The position numbers and the translations under genes were made by a program. From Planctomycetota bacterium (GTDB lineage Bacteria > Planctomycetota > UBA1135 > GCA-002686595): a DNA stretch of 64,000 nt. Shown piece after piece: positions 32,982 through 40,187 of the stretch (the stretch's first letter is position 1; each line of letters begins with the position of its first letter). Location of the stretch: NCBI GenBank assembly GCA_012959785.1, contig DUCM01000015.1, positions 43,536-107,535 of the forward strand. Reading direction: 5' to 3'. The notes beneath the pieces were generated by a model. It searched no databases and was not told the DNA's origin. It worked only from the letters and a program-made list of their open reading frames with translations.

Positions 32982-35597
32982 TCACTGGCGCTGGACGAGG
33001 TAGATCCAGTCCTGGTCAGGGAACCTGGGCGGCGCGCCGAGAGGGACAGCGGCGCCGCCGGAGAAGATGCGCGTGACGCCTATGAAACGGCCCACCCGCG
33101 GATCGAACCAGCGCCCCTGGAACCTGCCAGGCTCGCCGGCGAGATTCAGTTCGCCCGTGCTCGTGGCTCCAGGCAAATAGACAGCGTAGACCTCGCCCGC
33201 TTTGGCAAAGACTTCAGCGCCGCCAAGAGTCTGTGCCTCAAGGGTAAGCAAGTCATCGCGAGGTTCCATCTCCCAGAAGGGCAGGTTGTCCTCCATGAAT
33301 TCCCGTGCGATGCGCATATAGCGCCACATGTGAGCCCGCGTGCGGAAGTCCTCCATCTTGACATCACCGCCCAGAGGCAAGTTGTGGTAGCCGCCGTACC
33401 ACTCGATCTGGCCACCGGAGAAGTACACATCATAGAGATCGACCTTGCGCAGATAGTCAGCGTTGCTGTCACTTAGCCCTTCCCCTGAGGGAGTGTTCTC
33501 GTCCATGTCGAGCACCCAGGGGTGCCCCGCTGCGCTGGAACGCTCGCGCCACTCCTCGACATAGGCACCTCCCAGGTGCGGCGCATACTGAATCGAGGTG
33601 GAAGTGAAGTTGGGCTTGCCCAGGAGTGCCGGGTAGTCACTGAAGTTGTTGGCCCAGGTGTGCACGGCCAGAGCGTGGCCGTAACTGTCCAGGCTCGCGA
33701 TCCGCGCCGCGCAGGCTTCCAAGAAAGGAATTGAAAAGTCGTTTTCCTCGGAGAGGTTCCACTTGATGGCAGCGGCGTGTCCGAAGCGCGCGATGAGCTC
33801 ACGGAAGAACAACTTGCGCTCAGAGCCGAAGGCGCCCCCGTCGAACCAGTTCTCGTTGGCCTGTTCGCTCTCCGCCAGGACGATGTGCAGCATAATGCCG
33901 CGGCGCTGGGCATGGTCCAGGACCTGATTCCATTGATGCAGTCGGCTGATGTCGTAGTGCGTGCGGTTGTGCGGCGTCGGCGACGGATCGATGAATGGAT
34001 AGGTCTCGCGGCCATCTCCTCCCAGATTCATGGGCAGGAAATAGACCGAGTTGACGCCCGCCGAGGCGAGGTAGTTGAGCCCGCCGATAAGGCCCTTGGA
34101 ACTGGACCCACTGTGGCTAGAGAAGAACAGGGGGTCGCCCTCGCGCCAGTCCTTTTCATGGGCGAGGTAGCGATGGACCACGCCCACGCCGCCCTGGTCC
34201 TGCACATCATCGAAGCCGTCGTAGCCCAAAAGGTTCTCGGGGCTGTCGGTGCCTCCCTTGAGAAAGTACTCGCCATTCTCGAAGCGCAGGTAGTGCTCTC
34301 CCACATAGCGCAGGGGGCCCTTGGCCCAAAAACCATCGGCCTGAGGATCGCCGGACAGCAGAAAGACACATCCCGTGGCGCCGTCGAAGTGGGTCGCGCT
34401 GCCTGAATTTGGATCGCTCGCCACGGCAACCCCCGAGCCCTGGCGGAAGGAAGCGGTCCAGGACCAGAGGTCGCCCTGGGGCGCAGTGAAGCGCACCTTC
34501 CATACATCCCCCGCGCCCCCGCCGAGGCCATCGCCGGCATAGAAACCGGGCACCGTCTGGAACACGCCGGTACTGCTGGTGAAGGTCACATCCAGGCGGT
34601 AGTCGAGGAAAGGGTTGGGACTTGGCGCGTCCTCGTGGGTCGTCGGTCCGTGGAACCACAACTCGAAAGGCTGCCAGGCAGCGCCGCGACCCTTGGCCTC
34701 GGCTTGAGCATTCGCAACGCCGATCACGCCATGCCCGCTGCGAACGAGCGCCTGGGTCGGGTGATCATCGCGCACTTCGAGGCGCACGCCGCGGGCGATT
34801 CCCGTGCGCATCAAGCGCACCTTGGCAATCGGGCTCGAGGCCGATGTCCCCTCGACGAATTGAGCGCCGCGCAATTGCCAGTTGAAGCTAAGTGTTTGGC
34901 CCGCATCGGGATCCAAGGAAGCCGATCCATCCAAAGTCACGACTGTCGCGCCGTTGTCAGAGGCATCCAGGGAGTTTGGCGTGATGCTGAAGCGCGGCAG
35001 CGGGGGCTCGTTTTGGTACTCACGCGCAGAAAGGGGTAAGCTGTTATTCTCGCCATCCACGAGCGAGGGCAGATACAGGTGCAAGCGGTCCTGCCGCAAC
35101 CCCAAGCTGCCCGCGCTGATCTCGATCAAGTGCCGGCCCGGCCCCAGGGCCACGGCGGCGTTGGGGGTTCCGCCACCAGCAAGCTCCACAAGGGTGGACC
35201 AAGTCCACTGGTCGGCTACTGTGGAACGCAGCCGTTTCCAGGCACCTCCATCGATTCTCACCCAGGAGAACTCGCCTGAACCCTGGTCATGGTGACTCCG
35301 CAGGCGCAACTGATAGCGGCCAACTCGTTCGATCATGACCTCGATCGCGTAGGTACCCAGACCTTCTTGCGTTGAAGCCGCAGTTCCATTCCAAGTCAGG
35401 TAGCCCGCGCCAGTGCTGCCCGCCAGCGCGTCATTGCGCTGCCAGAAGCCGCTGGCCGCGCTGTCCTCGAGTTCGATGGCCACCAACCCCCCGCTCTCGA
35501 GATAGGCACCGGGGTCTCCAGCTCCGCCGTGGCTCGCGAGTCCAGGGGACCCCAAGAGCCCCATGAGTAGGGTCACCTGCGTAATGCGATCGAACAT
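32982..35597 (-). CDS. Secreted DUF5060 glycoside hydrolase-like protein with carbohydrate-binding modules
   Basis: About 871 residues. The start is ATG 35597, preceded by GAGGT at a good distance. After a signal peptide there is a carbohydrate-binding-like domain (residues about 30-180, IELEDSAASGFW), a PKD-like segment (ATVVTLDGSASLDPDAGQTLSF), and a DUF5060 domain (WQPFELWFHGP, DVWKVRFTAP). The catalytic-type (beta/alpha)8 barrel has GGLNYLASAGVNSVYFLPMN, RRGIMLHIVLAESEQ and KWNLSEENDF; the Glu pair in NLSEEND is a candidate acid/base. The end WFDPRVG belongs to a putative collagen-binding-like C-terminal domain. Probably cleaves an extracellular polysaccharide; specificity unknown. Confidence 0.87.
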   Translation of the reverse strand: MFDRITQVTLLMGLLGSPGLASHGGAGDPGAYLESGGLVAIELEDSAASGFWQRNDALAGSTGAGYLTWNGTAASTQEGLGTYAIEVMIERVGRYQLRLRSHHDQGSGEFSWVRIDGGAWKRLRSTVADQWTWSTLVELAGGGTPNAAVALGPGRHLIEISAGSLGLRQDRLHLYLPSLVDGENNSLPLSAREYQNEPPLPRFSITPNSLDASDNGATVVTLDGSASLDPDAGQTLSFNWQLRGAQFVEGTSASSPIAKVRLMRTGIARGVRLEVRDDHPTQALVRSGHGVIGVANAQAEAKGRGAAWQPFELWFHGPTTHEDAPSPNPFLDYRLDVTFTSSTGVFQTVPGFYAGDGLGGGAGDVWKVRFTAPQGDLWSWTASFRQGSGVAVASDPNSGSATHFDGATGCVFLLSGDPQADGFWAKGPLRYVGEHYLRFENGEYFLKGGTDSPENLLGYDGFDDVQDQGGVGVVHRYLAHEKDWREGDPLFFSSHSGSSSKGLIGGLNYLASAGVNSVYFLPMNLGGDGRETYPFIDPSPTPHNRTHYDISRLHQWNQVLDHAQRRGIMLHIVLAESEQANENWFDGGAFGSERKLFFRELIARFGHAAAIKWNLSEENDFSIPFLEACAARIASLDSYGHALAVHTWANNFSDYPALLGKPNFTSTSIQYAPHLGGAYVEEWRERSSAAGHPWVLDMDENTPSGEGLSDSNADYLRKVDLYDVYFSGGQIEWYGGYHNLPLGGDVKMEDFRTRAHMWRYMRIAREFMEDNLPFWEMEPRDDLLTLEAQTLGGAEVFAKAGEVYAVYLPGATSTGELNLAGEPGRFQGRWFDPRVGRFIGVTRIFSGGAAVPLGAPPRFPDQDWIYLVQRQ

Positions 35598-35761
35598 GAA
35601 GAGCACCTCTGATACTTTGTGGGATGCTCTGGGAGCTCCCCGGATTTATTGCTTGTTGACCGGCACACTCATCGTTATCGACAGCGCTGGCCAAGGAGTA
35701 CACAACAATAAGAACCCTACCCCACATTCTGATTTTGCGCCATATGGCCCGGGAGATGCCG

Positions 35762-35803
35762 CCATGGTGGAGCATGCAATTCGAACTTGCATTTCCCGAA
35801 CGC
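35762..35803 (-). other. tRNA-like 3' end remnant
   Basis: On the minus strand the sequence TGCAAGTTCGAATTGCA forms a T-arm-like stem-loop and is followed by TGCTCCACCA, resembling the 3' half of a tRNA or tmRNA with an encoded CCA. Upstream a GGTAGC block resembles a D-loop, but no anticodon arm and no matching 5' acceptor strand exist, and the normal G53-C61 pair would be G-T. It is therefore at most a remnant, such as an old integration scar. Confidence 0.25.
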
Positions 35804-35859
35804 TTGCTACCAAAGGGTGCCACCCCAGCGCCCGGTTCCGGGCAGAATCTCCCCGACAG

Positions 35860-36363
35860 ATGACCGAGCAAGTACACGACAGCATGAGTGGGGTTGGGTC
35901 CGCGTCCGAGGCGGCATGTGGAAGTGAAGTGGCTGGATACGGTCCGAGTCAGTCACGAGCACCCGGTCCCTGGCGCCGCACCGTAGTGCACGCGCTCTGC
36001 GCCACCTTGCCCGCCAGCGAGAAGGTTCCTGGCGTTGACCCAAAACGCTGCGCGGAATTTCTCAGGCGTTTCAGCAGGGAAGCCCCGCGCCTCCCGCGCC
36101 TGGCTCTGCATGTCGCCGTGCTGGTCTTCCAAGGCTCCCCGCCCTTGACTGGCGCGGGCTGGCGGCCGGCCCTTTGGCTCACGCCTGAGGCCCTCGCTCG
36201 CCACTCGGAGAAACTGGCCTCCCACCCGCTCTACCACCTGCGTCAAGTCAGTCTCATGTTGAAGACCATGGCCGGGCTGGTCTGGGGCGCCGACCCCGCT
36301 GTGAGAGCGGCTCTCTTCATGGAACCCTATGCCGACGATCCATCGCACTGGAGGGAACGGTGA
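35860..36363 (+). CDS. Small partner of a GMC oxidoreductase (gluconate 2-dehydrogenase subunit 3-like)
   Basis: A protein of about 167 residues encoded directly upstream of the GMC oxidoreductase gene, overlapping it by 4 bp (GTGA). The region VHALCATLP, ARHSEKLASHPLYHLRQ and LKTMAGLVWGADPAVRAALF fits the small helical proteins that accompany membrane or cytosolic GMC dehydrogenases and are annotated as gluconate 2-dehydrogenase subunit 3. No Tat or Sec signal is evident. ATG 35860 or 35884 may be the start; the frame is open further upstream but that part does not look coding. It is expected to form a complex with the next gene product. Confidence 0.65.
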   Translation: MTEQVHDSMSGVGSASEAACGSEVAGYGPSQSRAPGPWRRTVVHALCATLPASEKVPGVDPKRCAEFLRRFSREAPRLPRLALHVAVLVFQGSPPLTGAGWRPALWLTPEALARHSEKLASHPLYHLRQVSLMLKTMAGLVWGADPAVRAALFMEPYADDPSHWRER

Positions 36364-37907
36364 CTCGCGGCGAGCACATTTCCTTCCGCACAGGCGAGGA
36401 AGTCTCGCTCTCGATAGACTACGCCATCGTCGGCAGCGGACCGGGAGGCAGCGCAGCAGCCGCCATCCTTTCCCGTGCGGGATTTACCGTGGCGCTCTGC
36501 GAAGCTGGCGCCTGGCGCGACACCGAGCACATGCCCGCTTCGCTCTACGGCTCCATGCGCGACCTGTTCAGCGACTTCGGCCAGTTGATGAGCAGCGGGC
36601 CGGCAATGATCCCCGTGGTCCAGGCCACCTGCGTCGGCGGTACCGGCGTAATCAACAGCGCCATCGTCGTGCGCACTCCAGAATCCGTCCTCGACACCTG
36701 GGCCCGCGATCATGGACTGGGAGACTTCCTTACTCCCGCTGCCATGGATCGCGCCCAGTCGGAGATCGAGGCCGAACTTGATGTTGCCGCCATGCAGGGC
36801 AAGCAACTCGGCCGGCACAACCACTTATTACTCGCAGCTCTTCAGCAATCCGGTCGCGAAGCCCACGCCACCCGCCGCAACGCCGCGAAATGCCGCGGCA
36901 GCGGATCCTGTCTGCAAGGCTGTCCCACCGGAGCCAAGCGCACGGGCAACCTAACTTGGGTGCCCGAAGTTCTCACCCGCGGCGGTTGGGTGCTCTCATG
37001 CGCCCCGGTCAGCCAAGTTCTCTTCGAAGGCCGGCAAGCCAGCGGCGTGCTCGGCCGATTCAGCCACCCGCGCCGGGACTACCGCGGGCCGAGGGGGGCG
37101 CGTTTCCGCGTCAGCGCCCGGCGCGGCGTCTTGATCGCTGCCTCGGCCACGGGTTCGGCACCCTTGCTCGCGCGCAGTGGAGTGCGTCTGGCTGCCCTTG
37201 GCACGGGCTTCCGCGCGCACCCCGGCTCAGGAATTATCGGTGTGTACCCCGACCGCGTGAACCCCCTCTGCGGCACAACCCAAGGTGTCTCCTCGCTCCA
37301 TCACAAGGACGACCTCGGCATCAAGCTCGAGTCCCTGTCCTTGCCCCTCGACCTCCTGCCCGGCCGAATCGCGGGCGCCGGTCCAACCCTGGCGCGCACT
37401 CTCGCCCGGGCCAACCACACGGCCATGTGGATCGCCGCAGTCAACGCCGACGCCGTGGGCACGGTCACTCCCGCCAGACTACCCACCTTCCGCGGCGGCC
37501 CCTTCGGCCGCAACATCGTCCGCTACCAGCCTCTCGTGAGCGACACGGCCCGCCTGCGCCAAGGCTGCGCGATCCTGGCCCGCCTGCACTTCGAAGCTGG
37601 CGCCAGCTCCGTCCTGCCCGGCATCCACGGCCTGCCCACCGAACTCAGCCGCGACGAGATCCACCTGATCGACGAAGCTCCCCTCAATAACCGCGCCTGG
37701 ACCTGGATTCTCTCGCACCTCTTCGGCACATGCGCCCTGGGTAGCGATCCCACCCGCTCAGTTGTTGGCCCCGACCTGCATGTGCACGGCTATCGAAACC
37801 TCCACGTCGTCGATGCCTCCTGCCTGCCCACAACCCTGGGCGTCAATCCCCAACACACCATCCAGGCCGTAGCGCGCTTGACCGCCGAACGCCTGGCCAA
37901 CGCCTGA
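36360..37907 (+). CDS. GMC-family FAD-dependent oxidoreductase
   Basis: A 515-residue flavoprotein with GTG start. The FAD-binding motif is DYAIVGSGPGGSAAAAIL at about residues 20-37. A Cys-rich insert (CRGSGSCLQGCPTGAKRTG, about residues 178-196) is typical of the cholesterol oxidase/glucose-methanol-choline subgroup with long-chain alcohol or sugar substrates. Near the C-terminus FGTCALGSD replaces the usual H-x-x-GTxxMG, while VNPQHTIQAVA retains the NxQH-type motif. It probably oxidises an alcohol with transfer of electrons to a respiratory partner. It is coupled to the small subunit upstream; the following gene begins 7 bp after its stop codon. Confidence 0.88.
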   Translation: MTRGEHISFRTGEEVSLSIDYAIVGSGPGGSAAAAILSRAGFTVALCEAGAWRDTEHMPASLYGSMRDLFSDFGQLMSSGPAMIPVVQATCVGGTGVINSAIVVRTPESVLDTWARDHGLGDFLTPAAMDRAQSEIEAELDVAAMQGKQLGRHNHLLLAALQQSGREAHATRRNAAKCRGSGSCLQGCPTGAKRTGNLTWVPEVLTRGGWVLSCAPVSQVLFEGRQASGVLGRFSHPRRDYRGPRGARFRVSARRGVLIAASATGSAPLLARSGVRLAALGTGFRAHPGSGIIGVYPDRVNPLCGTTQGVSSLHHKDDLGIKLESLSLPLDLLPGRIAGAGPTLARTLARANHTAMWIAAVNADAVGTVTPARLPTFRGGPFGRNIVRYQPLVSDTARLRQGCAILARLHFEAGASSVLPGIHGLPTELSRDEIHLIDEAPLNNRAWTWILSHLFGTCALGSDPTRSVVGPDLHVHGYRNLHVVDASCLPTTLGVNPQHTIQAVARLTAERLANA

Positions 37908-37914
37908 ACCCGCC

Positions 37915-38505
37915 ATGAGTCTCCAAGACATGCTGCGCGCCGAGGCGTGCCCTCAAGACATCAGCCGGCACCTCGATGCCCTCGACCATGCCCAACGCCT
38001 GGCCGAGGTCCAAAGCCTTGCCCCCCGTGACTTGCGTCAGCTCTACGCCCTCTGCGCCTCGCAACCTGCGGACCTCCCGGACTTCGTCCCGGTCGAGGTT
38101 CCCAATGGCGTTCCGGTGCGCCACTTCGGCATCAACTCCCTGCCCCTCTTCCGCCATTTCGAAAAGCGGTTCCTGCGCAGCGGCCCCGAGCAGCTCACCG
38201 GCTACAACCACCAGGCTCTGAGCCCCATCACCGGCCCCGGCTATTTCACTGTCAGCGCACCTGAGCCCAACGCCCCGGTCGCCATCGACTACCGCCTGAT
38301 CCCAAGCGAACTCCCCCACCCCAGCTGGCCCCCTCTGGCCTCCAACGAGCGCTTCCCCGCCGTACTCGTCTTCGGCCACATGCGCGATTTTGTGCTGCGA
38401 GTATCGCGCCAGGTCACCATCGGGCGAGCGGAGAAGAAGGGGCGCTTGCAGCGGGCGTGGTTTGCTTTGGTGCGTGGGGAAGAGGGGCAAGCCGAGTCGC
38501 GTTAG
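37915..38505 (+). CDS. Conserved-looking protein of unknown function, GMC operon
   Basis: A 196-residue soluble protein without signal peptide or membrane helix. Recognisable patches are VEVPNGVPVRHFGINSLP, LTGYNHQALSPITGPGYF and AIDYRLIPSELPHPSWPPL, which look structured and conserved in style, but I know no named family. It begins 7 bp after the GMC oxidoreductase stop codon, so a role with that enzyme is plausible. The C-terminus is basic (RQVTIGRAEKKGRLQRAW). Confidence 0.65.
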   Translation: MSLQDMLRAEACPQDISRHLDALDHAQRLAEVQSLAPRDLRQLYALCASQPADLPDFVPVEVPNGVPVRHFGINSLPLFRHFEKRFLRSGPEQLTGYNHQALSPITGPGYFTVSAPEPNAPVAIDYRLIPSELPHPSWPPLASNERFPAVLVFGHMRDFVLRVSRQVTIGRAEKKGRLQRAWFALVRGEEGQAESR

Positions 38506-38564
38506 GTGCTGGGCTTCTGCTTCTGGATCGGGCTCATCCTGGTCCTGCCGCGGAAGATGGAACC

Positions 38565-38726
38565 ATGATCGAAAAAATCGAGTTTCACCTCACTCAGTCA
38601 CTCCACAATCTTTCTACCGATCCGTTCGAACGCAAGAACCTGTACGCCGAGCACCGAGATAATCTGGTGCGGCTCACCGAAGGGGTCGCCGCGTGGCCCA
38701 AGAAGTTCCCCACCGACCCCGCATGA
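38565..38726 (+). pseudogene. Remnant of a sulfatase C-terminus
   Basis: The 53-residue frame contains LHNLSTDPFERKNLYAEH, which matches the C-terminal motif of arylsulfatases (LYDL-x-x-DP-x-E-x-x-NLA). The sequence upstream carries none of the sulfatase core, such as the CxPSR formylglycine motif, in any frame, so only the tail survives. Its stop codon overlaps the next gene's ATG (ATGA), so it may still be translated and couple to that gene. A leftover from a deletion or rearrangement is the simplest reading. Confidence 0.5.
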
Positions 38727-39178
38727 AGCTCACCCTGAAGCGCCTGTTTACGGAATATCAGACTTGCCACCAGAACCGCACCAACATCGCGATTCACAAG
38801 CTGGCGATTCCGGCCATCGTTTTTCATGTGGTGGCCATGCTCGACTGGTTGGAGTTGGGGGTTTTTGTGGCTGGAGTGGAGTTGAGTCTGGCCCATGTCA
38901 TCATGCTGCCGGCGCTCCTGTGGTACTTCATCATGGCCTGGCACCTGGGCGTCGTGATGCTTGGCTACACGGCAGTCTGCCTGGGGGTCGGACAAGTAAC
39001 CGCACCCTGGCTCGTCGTCACGATCGCCGTGGCTGCGTGGACAATGCAGCTCATCGGTCACGCGTGTTTCGAGCGCAAGGCGCCGGCTTTTGGCAGCAAC
39101 TTGATCCAGCTTCTGGTGGGGCCGGTCTACTTTTTGGCCACGAGTCTGGGGTCCTGGCCGGAGGACGGGGAAGCTTGA
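38723..39178 (+). CDS. Mpo1-like (DUF962/YGL010w) membrane protein
   Basis: A 151-residue integral membrane protein. HQNRTNIAIHKLAIPAIVFH near the N-terminus and QLIGHACFERKAPAFGSN near the C-terminus are the signature segments of the Mpo1-like family, with the conserved His residues that in yeast Mpo1 bind iron for alpha-oxidation of 2-hydroxy fatty acids. Four hydrophobic segments lie between and around them. I chose ATG 38723, which overlaps the sulfatase-tail frame by 4 bp. Bacterial members are uncharacterised; a lipid-modifying oxygenase role is inferred from the family. Confidence 0.82.
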   Translation: MKLTLKRLFTEYQTCHQNRTNIAIHKLAIPAIVFHVVAMLDWLELGVFVAGVELSLAHVIMLPALLWYFIMAWHLGVVMLGYTAVCLGVGQVTAPWLVVTIAVAAWTMQLIGHACFERKAPAFGSNLIQLLVGPVYFLATSLGSWPEDGEA

Positions 39179-39230
39179 CTCACTGGCTCCCCGAAAAGGC
39201 GCAAATGTGCAATACTCCCCGCCCCCGGAG

Positions 39231-39240
39231 CCCCCCCCCC
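39231..39240 (+). promoter_or_regulatory. Ten-C homopolymer just upstream of a start codon
   Basis: Ten consecutive C lie seven bases before ATG 39248, at the usual ribosome binding distance. The gene at 26804 also has a ten-C tract before its ATG. Such tracts are prone to slippage and could vary expression, but this is only an inference from position. Confidence 0.45.
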
Positions 39241-39247
39241 AGCGCCC

Positions 39248-40180
39248 ATGTCATACCCCACCACCCGCCGCAGCTTCTTGGCCGCCAGCGCGAGCTTGCC
39301 GCTGCTCGGCGTCACGACCAAGAGACAACTAGAGGATCAGGAGCAGGCCCAGACAGCGCCCTTCGAGATCTCCCTGGCTCAGTGGTCCAGTCACCGCACC
39401 CTGCAAGCCGGCCTGACCAACCTCGATTGGATTTCGAGCGTGCGCTCAAAATTCGAGGTGCATGCCGTCGAGTTCGTCAACGCCTTCTTCAAGCGCGAAC
39501 TCTTCGGCTCGGGCTCCTGCAATTGGGGCTACTTGGGAGAGATGAAGCTGCGCGCCCTCGATGGCGGGGTGGCCATGCTCCTTATCATGATCGATGGGGA
39601 AGGCTCCCTGGCCGCTGAGAACGAAGGCCAACGCCAAGCTGCCATCGGCGCCCACCACAAGTGGATCGTGGCCGCCAGCTATCTCGGCTGCCACTCGATT
39701 CGCGTCAACGCGGCCGGCTCTGGCGATTTGTCCGAGATGCAAAAGCGCGCCGCGGAATCGCTAGTCAACCTGGCGGATTTTGGCGAGCCGTACGGCATCA
39801 ATATCATCGTCGAGAACCACGGCGGTCCCTCGTCCAACGGTGCCTGGCTGGCGGGCGTCATGGCCGCGGCTGACCACCCGCGCGTGGGCACTTTGCCGGA
39901 CTTTGGCAACTTCCGCATCCAGGGCGGCGAATGGTACGATCGCTACAAGGGCGTCTCCGAGTTGATGCCCTACGCGAAAGCCGTCAGCGCCAAGAGCCAC
40001 GAGTTCGGCGCCGATGGCAACGAGACTGGTACCGACTACCGCAAGATGCTCGCCATCGTGCTGGAAGCGGGCTACCACGGCCATGTGGGTATCGAGTACG
40101 AAGGCTCGAAGCACACCGAAGACCAAGGCATAAGGCTCACACGCGACCTGCTCTTGCGCCTCCAGAAAGAACTTGCCTGA
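39248..40180 (+). CDS. Tat-exported sugar isomerase/epimerase-like TIM barrel
   Basis: A 310-residue protein of the xylose isomerase-like TIM barrel superfamily. The N-terminus TTRRSFLAASASLPLLG is a twin-arginine signal. Barrel features are VHAVEFVNAFFK, MLLIMIDGEGSL, INIIVENHGGPSSN with the metal-ligand Glu, VGTLPDFGNF, SAKSHEFGADGNE and HVGIEYEGSK. This pattern is frequent in planctomycete Tat-exported epimerases near haem proteins. It ends just before the large PVC haem-binding gene, whose ATG is 7 bp downstream, so they are cotranscribed. Confidence 0.85.
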   Translation: MSYPTTRRSFLAASASLPLLGVTTKRQLEDQEQAQTAPFEISLAQWSSHRTLQAGLTNLDWISSVRSKFEVHAVEFVNAFFKRELFGSGSCNWGYLGEMKLRALDGGVAMLLIMIDGEGSLAAENEGQRQAAIGAHHKWIVAASYLGCHSIRVNAAGSGDLSEMQKRAAESLVNLADFGEPYGINIIVENHGGPSSNGAWLAGVMAAADHPRVGTLPDFGNFRIQGGEWYDRYKGVSELMPYAKAVSAKSHEFGADGNETGTDYRKMLAIVLEAGYHGHVGIEYEGSKHTEDQGIRLTRDLLLRLQKELA

Positions 40181-40187
40181 GCCCTTC

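Noticed and set aside
35563..35859. 5' extension of the small GMC partner frame
   Set aside because: It starts inside the DUF5060 gene's leader on the opposite strand and crosses the tRNA-like remnant; no similarity to the family begins before about 35860.
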